From positions 992,001 through 1,056,000 of the forward strand of contig JAPFFF010000022.1 of the NCBI GenBank assembly GCA_039105265.1: a stretch of 64,000 nt of DNA. Direction: 5' to 3'. This document shows positions 21,101 to 29,593 of the stretch, piece by piece. The position numbers and the translations under genes are program-made. This DNA comes from Tritrichomonas musculus (Eukaryota > Parabasalia > Tritrichomonadida > Tritrichomonadidae). Numbering within the stretch: position 1 is the first letter of the stretch; each line of letters starts with the position of its first letter. Under the pieces are notes generated by a model. The model saw only the letters and a list, made by a program, of their open reading frames with translations. It made no database searches and was not told where the DNA came from.

Positions 21101-21281
21101 TTTGTGGTATGTCGTAATCTTTATCTATATCCCATCTCATACAATAATAATTGGATTCTTCATATACCTGAGATGGTCTATATAAATATAATTGATCTGA
21201 TTCCTTCAAGGTAAAATACTTGGAGTCAGTTGATGGAGTAGAGGGAACAACATCATAGATTGCTTGATATTTGGAGACCAA
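18114..21281 (-). CDS. Giant fibre-like virion/surface protein 2 (P2)
   Basis: About 1055 residues. The start is uncertain: the frame stays open upstream to about 21450 without an ATG. Paralogue of the previous gene through HNWELTWDGKNWTGNN and ADNIMTMRRDLNVVGG. It has a hydrophobic stretch near 365-395 (TNTILTLIQLGFSIAGVLST), a collagen-like glycine hinge near 417 (GNGGGGGGGG), a Thr/Asn/Asp-rich linker, several similar ~100-residue beta-type modules (YTLEDIADLTREERNALVAS, YTARDIEQLSMQDRLNLPF, ITARMIEQMSDEQRGELMDN) and a C-terminal coiled coil. Likely an elongated surface or attachment protein; 27 bp from its paralogue, same strand. Confidence 0.68.
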   Translation of the reverse strand: MVSKYQAIYDVVPSTPSTDSKYFTLKESDQLYLYRPSQVYEESNYYCMRWDIDKDYDIPQNLVFRFKDYLFGHNWELTWDGKNWTGNNCQNRCTEKISTYPEDNLGTPEFIIMHTDKIAKWMKETVYPDMPDDHSKLYFTEILFPYLQNWRVVKKDGTEISDGITASYNTSTSGKYTINDIKYDKTRLSVSAPNGLGKQDGIYVKVDLNINDNITEIKWDCHPNQCVEAGYLITFGSNPCLESFNYHLEKRHSIKVIEGFNHKNIRIYIEKELFEFDVKVNPFDIIIQQQFYEVEPDPRKCTTISTDYNIYSSKIIWADNIMTMRRDLNVVGGITDILAYDYAILKQTVDNLVEQMRLQAEYNKWVASVQKVLSITNTILTLIQLGFSIAGVLSTLSMENNSLRINTYQTTPFPGPGGNGGGGGGGGYPGDGGSGFQGKFLVNVDLKADKMTMERFLPITTTVQNPIAGAISTFSATQVVLSTTHALTQLGNAIATLGSNVLNFFRNRPDTNGTETLNINSSSITITDNDTDNATNTITTTEQSLVRTHREVQPQVVTDETDEIRTDITVPQTTMTNTASTTIALRNQVPVIDIAGTQYTLEDIADLTREERNALVASHPDILRIQYHGREWFNVYDLFYNDQLIIHNNVFQRRTLIRPADIEMTDRIHRATDNNWSIEWEGTTYTARDIEQLSMQDRLNLPFVQNGDIGLEPYLNDQTMEAWINIIDHRGETIDPIVATIDYSAPTTANISGGQVRFVGINSQIEVNANGIRYQHYDLVATTDTWTVPGTTPAITARMIEQMSDEQRGELMDNIYSHGNLLAFNDTLDETTGEEITQVLYNGNVVATIDRRRLHVINIVNGVIEMYQQDGVISATTQVIMGAVGYVARRFLHGQWQFVRHHPGDAAAIAGVAAEAYVANRIGLFNIPSWFRRNDNPETLADEDVLEKILAWAYHEETDDEPELEITMKDADKMMVSFDTCINIAKTYRDTLKGTIAFMCEKIKELENKHPLEDIDMTAYITKAEVKEMIDQKDAYIDTLETRLATLEKKCANIE

Positions 21282-21460
21282 TGAGTTATATTGATTTCGA
21301 AATACTTCTAATATATCATCATCAATCTCAATTACAATTTTATTTCCATCAGGGTCAACAATAGCAAAGCTATTTTCATCATCAGTATTAATAACGTCAT
21401 TATCATCAACTTCAAGTGTACGAGCATGAGGAGCAGGAGGATGTCGTGTAACTACTCAGG

Positions 21461-21850
21461 GTGAGAATTATACAAGCCAAAGAACCATTTTCGAAGCGAA
21501 GAAATAGGGTCAGCAAGGAGGCTTTTATTGTTGATTCGAAAGCTGGAAATCAATTTATTGTTAAGTCCAAAGATGAATCGATAGATAAGTTGCCGGGATA
21601 TAGATTGATAAAAACACAGAATAAAAATATTGCTCAGACACTAAAGGGAGGCAAGAGAGGTATTGTGGATAAAATTATATCCTACGATGCAGCTAAGAAT
21701 AAATATAAAATTAAATATAGTGAAGGGACAGAAGATGTTATTCCAGCCAAAAATTTACGAGAAGGAGCCCCAACTAAATTATCAAATCTTGAAATGGATT
21801 ATTGGAGCAAACAAAAAAATATCCCTGAAAAAATTCGTCATTGGATTTAA
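21461..21850 (+). CDS. Stand-alone chromo/Tudor-like protein (P2)
   Basis: 129 residues, basic. The centre KRGIVDKIISYDAAKNKYKI with GTEDVIPAKNLREG matches the strand pattern of chromo/Tudor-like barrels found at the C-terminus of Polinton and Ty3-type integrases. Here it stands alone, about 7.7 kb from the integrase, which lacks such an extension. No ATG is seen at its start, so the N-terminus is uncertain. It ends 10 bp before the ATPase. It may bind chromatin or DNA (inference). Confidence 0.5.
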   Translation: MRIIQAKEPFSKRRNRVSKEAFIVDSKAGNQFIVKSKDESIDKLPGYRLIKTQNKNIAQTLKGGKRGIVDKIISYDAAKNKYKIKYSEGTEDVIPAKNLREGAPTKLSNLEMDYWSKQKNIPEKIRHWI

Positions 21851-21860
21851 CCAACAATAA

Positions 21861-22715
21861 ATGGCTAAACAAATAATGAAAGAAGTAGAAGTTTTAATCC
21901 AAAAAACCATGCGAAAAAACCAAAAAGAAATAGAGGCCGCGTTGATGAAACCAATTCATCCTTCCTATCCATTTAGCACGAACGGTATAATTTTTCTCAT
22001 AGGCAAACCAGGTGCTGGAAAAAGTTATTGGATATGGAAACACATTTTAATTACCGAGAGATTATTTAAGCATCCCTACTACCAGAAGATAATATTCTGT
22101 TCCACATCAGGAAAAGCAGACAAAACTGCAGAGGCGATGAGTCAAAATGTCAAGACACCAATCATATATTTGAACGAAGCAGAATTGATGGATTATTTGA
22201 AAAAACATCTAAAGCGAAAGATAAAATATTATGCTATGGTAAAGCATGTATTATCAAAAATGAAAGAGACGAATGAAGAAATGCAGCGGCTTATAAACAA
22301 GCACTCCCTTCAAGAAATAGATGATAGAATAGTATATATAGCAAACAAACTAGTAAAATATCAAACTTCATCATATCCATATAACACTCTAATAATATTG
22401 GATGACTGTGCTGGGAGCGATTTATTGACGCACAATAATACGGAATTTCTCAGGCTGTTAACAAAAACTAGGCACTATAATATTACATGCATTATGGCTA
22501 TTCAAACCATTAGATTTGTCCATATAAATGCAAAGAGATTGGCTACAGATATTATATGCTATAGTGGATATTCAGAAGAAGATTTTACATCATTGCTCCA
22601 ACAAACGAATAACAATCTAAATATCAAAAAAACAGTCAAGGAATATTTGCAGCATCGTGAGCCTCACGACAAATTTATTTGTAATATAACAGCCAACAAA
22701 TATTACTTTGAATGA
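21861..22715 (+). CDS. A32/FtsK-like genome packaging ATPase (P2)
   Basis: 284 residues. Walker A GKPGAGKS at 48-55 after IIFLI; Walker B LIILDDCAG near 175; then a sensor-like TCIMAIQTIRFVH strand, in the order of poxvirus A32/Polinton packaging ATPases. Pumps element DNA into the capsid (family knowledge). Diverged from the P3/P4 ATPase (GAQGKGKS) but same class. It lies between the chromo-like and pVI-like genes on the plus strand. Intact, with ATG just after the preceding stop. Confidence 0.88.
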   Translation: MAKQIMKEVEVLIQKTMRKNQKEIEAALMKPIHPSYPFSTNGIIFLIGKPGAGKSYWIWKHILITERLFKHPYYQKIIFCSTSGKADKTAEAMSQNVKTPIIYLNEAELMDYLKKHLKRKIKYYAMVKHVLSKMKETNEEMQRLINKHSLQEIDDRIVYIANKLVKYQTSSYPYNTLIILDDCAGSDLLTHNNTEFLRLLTKTRHYNITCIMAIQTIRFVHINAKRLATDIICYSGYSEEDFTSLLQQTNNNLNIKKTVKEYLQHREPHDKFICNITANKYYFE

Positions 22716-22771
22716 CGAAGTCATACTTGGACTATGTCCTTGAAAGCTAGTTTTATTGACTTTAAATAACA

Positions 22772-23488
22772 ATGGAAAAAGTTGAAGATACAGATAGAGT
22801 CGAACCCTCAACACCCCAAAATTCTAGTGGATTTTTAGGAAAATTTATAAATAGTGCATGGAATTCTGTTAAATCTGGTGTTGGTAAAGCTAGTAAATGG
22901 ATAGAAGATTCTGCTATTGGCAAAGCGGGAAAATGGATATCGAAAAATAAAGTACCAATCTTAAATACTGTCGGAGGAGCGGCTCAAGCTTTCGGAGCAA
23001 TTACAGGGAACCCTGCCGTAGCTGGTATTGGCAAAGGAATGATGATGGCTGCAGATGGAATCAAAGAAGGAGAGGCAAAAGCCGCATTACAAAAATCGAT
23101 AGCTGAAAGACAGCCGAATCCTTTGGGAAGTAATGTAGCTCAATCACATTTCCCACGCATTTATTATGGAAGGAAGCCATCTGGTTTTAAAATACATCAT
23201 AAACGAAATAAGCCTCTTGAAAGGGCTATGGCACAATTAGCACAATCGAAAAAACAAATAAGCAATAAAAACAATACAACTGCCGCTAAAAGTAGTAAAC
23301 AGAAAAATGCCACAACACAAAAAGAAAAGCCAAAAGAAAAGCCTAAACCATCGCCTCCCAAAAAGCAATTGTCAGCAGCTGAAAAAGCTAGAAATTGGAA
23401 ACAAGATAAACAATTTGTGGCCGATCTACAAGAAGCTGTAAGAAGGCAAAGAGAAGCATACGAAAAGTTTGAGAAAGATGATTGGTAA
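22772..23488 (+). CDS. pVI/core-like basic virion protein (P2)
   Basis: 238 residues. The N-terminal half has amphipathic and glycine-rich helices (GFLGKFINSAWNSVKSGVGK; VGGAAQAFGAITGNPAVAG), like the small pVI-like proteins of the other copies but longer. The C-terminal half is strongly basic and low in complexity (KPKEKPKPSPPKKQ) and ends in a helix. This join of a membrane-active-looking part with a basic tail fits a minor capsid or DNA-core protein; role inferred. Follows the ATPase by 56 bp. Confidence 0.62.
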   Translation: MEKVEDTDRVEPSTPQNSSGFLGKFINSAWNSVKSGVGKASKWIEDSAIGKAGKWISKNKVPILNTVGGAAQAFGAITGNPAVAGIGKGMMMAADGIKEGEAKAALQKSIAERQPNPLGSNVAQSHFPRIYYGRKPSGFKIHHKRNKPLERAMAQLAQSKKQISNKNNTTAAKSSKQKNATTQKEKPKEKPKPSPPKKQLSAAEKARNWKQDKQFVADLQEAVRRQREAYEKFEKDDW

Positions 23489-23573
23489 ACAAACTCTCCA
23501 AAACTCAAACAAATTCGTGTAAAAGCCTGCATATTCAAACATTTTTTAAATTTCATATCGAGAAAAAAATGAT

Positions 23574-24464
23574 TTGATATATAAAGATACTGTCGATGTG
23601 CCTTTTGAAAATGTACAAGATAGCTCAGGAACGTGGGAAGTCAAAATAAAATTGACTAGGGGAACTCGCCTTGTTGGAACAATTTCAAATAACGATGGCT
23701 TTGTAAAAGAGTTTGATTATTTGTTTGGTTATAATGGTGTTATTACTGAAGATGGAGATGTTAATGTCGATTTTGAAATTGACGGAACAACTTATTACTT
23801 AACTTATTATAAAAGTGATAGTAATGGTCTGTGCTTTTTTATCGATAACGGGGCAGACTATTTTGATACCAAATTAATATTAGCGGAAAAAATATTGAAG
23901 CAAGATAAAATAGCATTGAAAAGTGAGATTCCTGATGATTATGCGACAAAAGAAGAACTAAATCAATATGCTTATTCAAAAAATGAATCAGACACAAAAT
24001 ATGCTTTGAAAAGTGAGAATGAAGAATTGAAGACAAGGATAGAAAACTTAGAGACAAGATTAGCTGCGTTAGAGAATAAATTAACACTAATCAAGTATAC
24101 ATTCAACGTACCGAATAGTAATACCGTTCGTTATCAATTCGAGAAACAACTTGACGAATATGAAGCTATGCTCTATTTGACATATCATGAAAACAAAAAT
24201 AATGTTGCCAGTGATAAAGAAATCAAAATCAATATATCATTCAATGTTAATAATACTCCTAAGTATGAATATCAATGCGAACCAAATAAGATATGGATAA
24301 ACAATATTGAATTTCCAATAAATATTAACAGCAATTTCACGATCAATGCAACAGCTAATTTCATATTGATTAATTCTTCATTCTTTACATCAAATGGTAT
24401 CTTAACTGAAGATAACACTAAAAATGAAATACATTCATTACTAAAAAGTAAGCATATTCTATAG
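23574..24464 (+). pseudogene. Inverted partial copy of fibre-1 tip (silent cassette candidate)
   Basis: About 296 residues, in opposite orientation to the 3' end of fibre gene 1. The first ~105 residues are nearly identical (VPFENVQDSSGTWEVKIKL to FDTKLILAEKIL). The shaft and coiled coil that follow differ in length and sequence, and the tip (YTFNVPNSNTVRYQFEKQLD onward) is about 75% identical. Nucleotide similarity starts near 23553, inside the fibre frame, so this is a partial copy rather than a full gene. It ends at the inner edge of the right TIR. A donor for tip exchange by inversion or gene conversion is the interesting reading (inference). Confidence 0.75.
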
Positions 24465-24765
24465 GGATTGGTGTTTGTTCTTCAGCTGGATTGAGCGTCG
24501 GGTACATTTCAATCATGGTAAAACAACTTCTTGATTCGAAGGGATATCTTAAAGGAATCTTCAAGAAATACATTTTTTGTGCCAAAATAATTTTTACAAC
24601 GAGACGATAAAAATATGAGTTTGGAATTTTTTTGTTGCGAACTTTTTGAATTATCGAGGTGGTTGGAGCTTTTTGAAGGCTCTGGGGGGCTTCCAAAGGC
24701 TCCAAGTAGCTGTGAAATGGGCTTAAGTATAGGCTTGGCGATAGCGGAGCCTATACTATACTACT
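24443..24765 (-). repeat. P2 right terminal inverted repeat
   Basis: Partner of 11828-12150; ends in CTATACTACT followed by the ATTTT target copy. Confidence 0.93.
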
Positions 24766-24927
24766 ATTTTGTTTAAAAATTATTAATTTTAATTTCTCAA
24801 AAAGTTTATTTAGGCCATATATACATACAAAAAGTTCTCTGTGCTTCAGGACTGTGCTAAAAAATTACACCCAAAATTAAATTAAAAAGTAAAATAAATT
24901 AAAAAATAGATATTAAAGAAAAGGAAT

Positions 24928-25174
24928 AAACCCCCTAACTTTTTTTGACCATTTTTCCCTCTCAAATTAGCCTTTTTTGATGGCAAAAAGTACTTTCTTT
25001 TGAATTTAAATTTAAATATGGAAAAAAGTTAGGGGGTTTTGTAAAGTTAAAATCAGGGCTTCTAAATTATAATACATAAATATATTAAAATGAATGAATA
25101 TTTATTGATCTATAAAAAGTTTTCTCTCAAATTTTAAAAAAGTTAGGGGGGTTTTTTATCGTTAGGGGGTTTTG
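24928..25174. repeat. AACCCCCTAACTTTTTT repeat cluster in host spacer
   Basis: CCCCCTAACTTTTTT at 24931-24945 is inverted at 25022-25040 (AAAAAAGTTAGGGGG), giving a hairpin with a ~75-bp loop. Further copies of GTTAGGGGG(G)TTTT lie at 25142-25157 and 25161-25174. The surrounding 24766-25581 spacer has no gene I can support. It may be a small foldback element. Confidence 0.5.
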
Positions 25175-25581
25175 AACTTTACTTTATTTTGAGATATTTT
25201 TAAGGTGCAAATTCAGTACGTTATTTTTTGAATAGGAGAACGTTTATTATTTGAATAGTTGCATGTCTCTGAAAAAGTTTAAATTGACTAGGTTTGTTTT
25301 TGACACTTATTTTACAATTTAAATAAACATTATGACATGTTATATGAAATGGATGAAAATAATCGTTTTTTATTTAACATGTCATCTTGTTCTTTGAGAA
25401 TGTCAAAAAAAATTGCGGTTACTAAACGTACTGGATTTGTACCTTAAAACAATAAACATAAAAATACGTTATTTCGAAGTTGCCATACACATTTTTTGAG
25501 TCTACCAAAAAAAATATATATAAACAATTGAATTGGAAATAGTATCTCCCATCGTAGAAAACATGGGTATATTACAAATTA

Positions 25582-26679
25582 TTATGAGAAGTAGTAAGGA
25601 GAGTATCGTTCAACCATCTCAAAAATCAGCAAATCGGGTTTTACCTTTTTAAGGTAATTTATATCGATTTTGTTCCAAATGTATTCTGCTTGTGAAAAGA
25701 GAGGAGAAGTAAATGGCTCAAGTGCGGTGAAAAAAGAGTCACGGAAAATAAGAGCTTTTGGTAATGAATGATCATTTACAGCTGTCTTGAAGTTTCTACC
25801 ATTTACTATTTTAGTAATGTTAGGACCATTTTGGGGGGTAACTGAAACAATAGTGCACCATGTATTATTACGTTTTATTAATGGGGTCATCCCAATGATA
25901 TCCCCATTTCCTCTAACTAATTTTGCGGTAATCGAATAATTGATTTCTGGAAAAGATATTTTTGGGAAAAATTCTTTGATCTTTCTTATAACCAAAAAAG
26001 AAACATAATAAGCACCTAAGGAGTTCCAGTGTGTATCTGTTTCGTAATAAAATGGGAATGTATTGTTCTTCTTCAGCAGGATTAAATAATCGCGGGGGTA
26101 TATATAAGTCACATTTATTTTTTGAAATATTTGTGAAAGTTGATCTGCGCGTGTGATTCCTGGTGGTCTTTCAAATGGGAAAAATTCAGAATATACTGAG
26201 TGTTTATTTGGTCCAGTCAATAAAAGAAATGGAATTCTTAAATATGAACAAATATCCATGATACATTTTACCTTTGTTGCAGCTTTTTCAAGTTGTTGAG
26301 GTGAAACAAGGTTTTGTTTTAAAAAATCTTTTAAGTTATCTCCATCTCCTCTGTTAGTATAAAAGTAAAACCCGGATCTACCTTTTGTAACTCTATTTCC
26401 TAAAAATCGGTCGTTGGATTTGTAAAATACTGTTAGTTCGATAGATACTTTGAGAAAAGAGCCAATAAAATTATCTATAATAAAAGGCCAAAAACTTGAA
26501 CTAAAATTCTTGACGAAAGATCCATTAAAAAATAATTTAGGTCTTGGAACATGCTTTTGAACCTGGTAATAAGAGATGCCATTATTGTTCAATTGAATAA
26601 AATAAAGCTTATAGTAAAAAGCTAAAATTAAAAATAAGGACATATAAAAATAAAATAGTTTAATTATTCTGAAAACCAT
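25582..26679 (-). CDS. AlgX/AlgJ-like SGNH (DHHW-type) membrane-anchored protein, host gene
   Basis: 365 residues, no intron. A hydrophobic N-terminal segment (~5-28) suggests a type II membrane anchor. Motifs of the AlgX/AlgJ/DHHW SGNH-hydrolase family in order: LLTGPNKHSVYSEFFP (~155-170), YETDTHWNSLGAYYV (~212), RDSFFTALEPFTSPLF (~311) and a terminal EMVERY. In bacteria these domains O-acetylate exopolysaccharides; here it may modify glycans in the secretory pathway (inference). It is the only intact-looking host gene in the window. The family is mainly bacterial, which suggests lateral transfer. Start chosen at the ATG giving the signal anchor. Confidence 0.75.
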   Translation of the reverse strand: MVFRIIKLFYFYMSLFLILAFYYKLYFIQLNNNGISYYQVQKHVPRPKLFFNGSFVKNFSSSFWPFIIDNFIGSFLKVSIELTVFYKSNDRFLGNRVTKGRSGFYFYTNRGDGDNLKDFLKQNLVSPQQLEKAATKVKCIMDICSYLRIPFLLLTGPNKHSVYSEFFPFERPPGITRADQLSQIFQKINVTYIYPRDYLILLKKNNTFPFYYETDTHWNSLGAYYVSFLVIRKIKEFFPKISFPEINYSITAKLVRGNGDIIGMTPLIKRNNTWCTIVSVTPQNGPNITKIVNGRNFKTAVNDHSLPKALIFRDSFFTALEPFTSPLFSQAEYIWNKIDINYLKKVKPDLLIFEMVERYSPYYFS

Positions 26680-26865
26680 TACTGATAAAGCAAAATATTC
26701 AAGTAATAATTATTAAGAAAAAGTTTTGATTAATTCAATTAATTCAATAGCAATTGGTCAAATATTGTTTTTTATCGTTGTTCCAATACATTGAAATTTT
26801 TGCTAGATATTTCCAATAATCAGCATAAATATTTAAATGATTTTACTTGACGGACCAAATTTTTT

Positions 26866-27566
26866 TTAAAATAATAAAATTTTTGTGTTAATTTGTTGGT
26901 AATAATTATTTGATTGTATTTGATTGTTAATCATCATTGGATGTCGTTCGTAGTTTTGTTGTTGGTAAGAATCATTTGGTTGATTAAATAAATATTTTAA
27001 TTGCTTTAAATTAGTATTAAGATGTAAAGACTGGATATTCGGATTTTGATGTAATTTTTTTATCTGTTTTATTTTTACCATTGAAATAAATCATCTTGTC
27101 AATTTCTTCGAGTTCTTTGTCAACAAACATATAATATCTATGAAACAAAAACTTAATATCATAGTCTTGAATTTTTGGAAAACTTCCTAAGCCTGCCTTT
27201 TGATAATCTTCAGGAATAACTTCACAAAAGCAATGTGAAGAGCTTGCTTGATTTTCATCAAATAAGGTGAAATATGCAGAAGCATGCCATAAAGTTTGGA
27301 AATGAATTGTGTAACACGATTTTTATTTATTCTAAAGAATGAATTTCATCAATGTTAAACTGAAAAAATATTCAGTTGCAGGAACAAGGTGAAATATGAC
27401 AAGCTCCTCAAAAGTTAAGGCGTTTTGGTATACTTCCCAATAAGAGAATATTATTATTATAACTATAGGGAAATTGTTGGATAATTGAATATGCTGAAAT
27501 TGTCCATCATTTGGAATTGGTTGAAGATTATAAATGTTATTATGAACTTTTTGTATCTTCTTTATT
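26866..27566 (-). pseudogene. Decayed host gene, unknown family, Q/N-rich tail
   Basis: Minus-strand stretches of convincing protein sequence occur in different frames. About 27335-27566 encodes IYNLQPIPNDGQFQHIQLSN and VYQNALTFEELVIFHLVPAT. About 27017-27330 encodes LWHASAYFTLFDENQASSSH and DIKFLFHRYYMFVDKELEEI. 26866-27081 encodes a Gln/Asn-rich tail (NQIQSNNYYQQINTK). At least two frame changes separate them, so the gene is decayed or contains unseen introns. No family recognised. Confidence 0.4.
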
Positions 27567-27688
27567 CAATTATTCTCTTTTTTTCTTTAATCAAATAAGA
27601 GGATTTAGTAGTCAATATTGACCTTGTATCGTACTTCAGAAAAAAACCCATGAGTTACTCATGCTTTCGTCGTATATATTTACTGTGA

Positions 27689-27709
27689 TTTTAGACCTTC
27701 GGTCTAAAA
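27689..27709. repeat. 21-bp perfect hairpin with TTC loop
   Basis: TTTTAGACC and GGTCTAAAA arms around TTC, in host-side DNA. Wider flanks TTACTG and CAGTAA can extend it. Same 3-nt-loop design as the hairpins within P3 and P4. Confidence 0.7.
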
Positions 27710-27865
27710 CCCCAGTAACTCAAGAATTTTAAATCATAACTTTAAACCCGAACATATTATTCAATTTTCAACACCACTGATTCATCACCCCTTCATAAAT
27801 GATTTTCATAAATTTCATCCTCAAATCTCAAAAGTCAAATATTGAAAACATAAATTTTATACGTA

Positions 27866-28858
27866 TAGTAGTGTCTATAAGTGGCCACGCTCTCAATTAA
27901 GTGGCCACGGTGTCAGATTAATTCAAAAAGTTTATATAAGATTTTAATTCAAAAAGATTTAAAAATGAAAAATAATAGCAAAAATATACAATTTTTATCA
28001 ATATTAGTGATTAACTAATAATCATTAGAGATCAATTAACTTATTTTTTTATCTTTTAAATTGTATAATCAAGAATCAATATCTTAATTTTTTCTAATAC
28101 AATCAAAACAAAATCAACAAAACAAAAGTTTGATCTAACTTATCATTATTTCTTTCTAATCTTTTAGATCGATATTTAGTTATTTATAGAGGGTAATGTT
28201 TCTTTGAATCAGGATAAGACTATCCAAATGAAAGCATTTGTTAGATTTAATGATTTGTTTTGTTGATTTTCTTGATAGCGCTAGTAAAAAATAAGATCCT
28301 GAATAAGTTTATAAGCGATATTAGAGAATAAAGATGCTGCTTTTCAGTAAATAAATGTAGGTATCAAGTTGATGCTGAGAAAAGCATCAGCAATTTATTT
28401 TTGGTATGTTGATATAGCGAACGTAAGAAGACAGGGACTAGATGATGCTGAGTTATGACTTCATAAATGTAGATAATTTTTGAGAAGAAAATAGTGGTTA
28501 CTAATTGAATTTTATTGATCTTTTTATTCAAATAAACGGCACCATAATGCCGTTTTATACCACAATTATTTGAGTGGATTTTGATTTTTTTGACACCTTA
28601 AAAACGAATTTTTGCATCCACATTTTTCTTAAGAAAAAGTGAGAAATTGAGAGTGTGCCATTTTACACCTACATTATTGAAATGAATTTCTTATTTTCTG
28701 ACACCTTAAAGATGGCCACGGGAATAAAAATTTATATCCTTTGAATTTTTTTAAAGATTGAGAGCATACCATTCTATTCCCTAATAATTTTAGTGGAGTT
28801 GATTGTCAAATCACCGTGGCCACTTAATTGAGAGCGTGGCCACTTATCGACACTACTA
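27866..28858. mobile_element. 993-bp MITE with TA target duplication
   Basis: Near-perfect ~46-bp inverted repeats, TAGTAGTGTC(T/G)ATAAGTGG..., each containing AAGTGGCCACG twice, flanked by TA (27864-27865 and 28859-28860). No transposase frame. Inside are degenerate units with GACACCTTAAA. TA duplication and TIR style indicate a Tc1/mariner/pogo-class non-autonomous element. Confidence 0.8.
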
Positions 28859-28873
28859 TAAATGATTAAATTT

Positions 28874-28990
28874 ACGTTATCTGAAATGTCTGATAATTTG
28901 AATACTCACACAAATCGAAAAAATTTTTAAAAATACGTTATTTCCGAAATGTCTGATAATTTGAATACTCACATAAATCGAAAAAAATTT
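28874..28990. repeat. Two tandem ~58-bp repeats
   Basis: Both units contain GAAATGTCTGATAATTTGAA and TACTCACA, then AAATCGAAAAAA. They lie between the MITE and the next element and might mark that element's edge. Confidence 0.7.
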
Positions 28991-29033
28991 TATAAATAAA
29001 CATTCACCACAAATTATAAAATTATTTTATAAT

Positions 29034-29107
29034 TTATTTTTATATCACATGTCTCAAAAAATAAATCTAATTTTATTTTAATTTAATTTTTTATCTAATA
29101 TAAAAAT
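29034..29107 (+). promoter_or_regulatory. Duplicated gene leader, copy 1
   Basis: TATATCACATGTCTCAAAAA, ATAAATCTAATT and TTTTTTATCTAATATAAAAAT precede the ATG at 29108; the same blocks precede the ATG at 29671. Confidence 0.6.
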
Positions 29108-29455
29108 ATGACTAAATCAATTGTTGATGACAAAATGAATAAATTATATAAACAAATTAATAAATATTATAAAACAATAAATCGTAAAATGTTAAAACAA
29201 ATTGTAAAGCGTACTGATGAAATAACAGATTTATATTATGAATACGTAAATCCTGATATGAATGATAAAGAGAAGCGACAAAATGAAAATGCATTATTGA
29301 CCAAAAGAATTATAAATAATGAAAAGTGTAACGAAGTTTGTACATTTAACGGTGTTTTAACTTTCATTTGCGGAATTTATCATTTTCTTTATGCTTACGA
29401 AAACGAACCGAATAAATTATTCCATCATTGTAATATTTGGGATTTCGTGCATTGA
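29108..29455 (+). CDS. Hypothetical helical protein
   Basis: 115 residues: MTKSIVDDKMNKLYKQINKY, a Lys/Asn/Tyr-rich helical N-terminus, then CTFNGVLTFICGIYHFLYAY, a hydrophobic segment with two Cys. Coding-like sequence continues past 29455 to about 29590 (EKKFMFLFNDEN), so the gene may have been longer. No family recognised. It shares its leader with the polymerase-like gene downstream, which suggests co-regulation. Confidence 0.5.
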   Translation: MTKSIVDDKMNKLYKQINKYYKTINRKMLKQIVKRTDEITDLYYEYVNPDMNDKEKRQNENALLTKRIINNEKCNEVCTFNGVLTFICGIYHFLYAYENEPNKLFHHCNIWDFVH

Positions 29456-29593
29456 ACACTTCATGAATTCGATATGGAAAAGAAATTTATGTTTCTATTT
29501 AATGATGAAAATATACCCGAAACGGTTGAAAGATTTTTAAATATTGACGATTATGAAATAATGGAATTATTAAAATTAAATTTTAATTGAATA

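Larger units (their letters stand above)
11828..24765. mobile_element. P2: complete-ended Polinton-like element without polymerase
   Basis: 12.9 kb bounded by 323-bp inverted repeats starting AGTAGTATAG, with ATTTT directly repeated outside both ends (11823-11827 and 24766-24770). Contents: a left-arm protein starting inside the TIR, rve integrase, a small protein, two giant fibre-like proteins (minus strand), a chromo-like protein, packaging ATPase, a pVI-like protein and a partial fibre-tip copy. No polymerase and no P1-type capsid gene recognised. TIRs differ at about two positions, so insertion looks recent. The left-arm gene appears broken about once; the element may depend on other Polintons. 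Confidence 0.9.

Noticed and set aside
21448-21457. GTAACTACT between fibre 2 and the chromo-like gene as a buried element end
   Set aside because: No partner end, no target duplication, and the open frame of fibre 2 reads through most of it.
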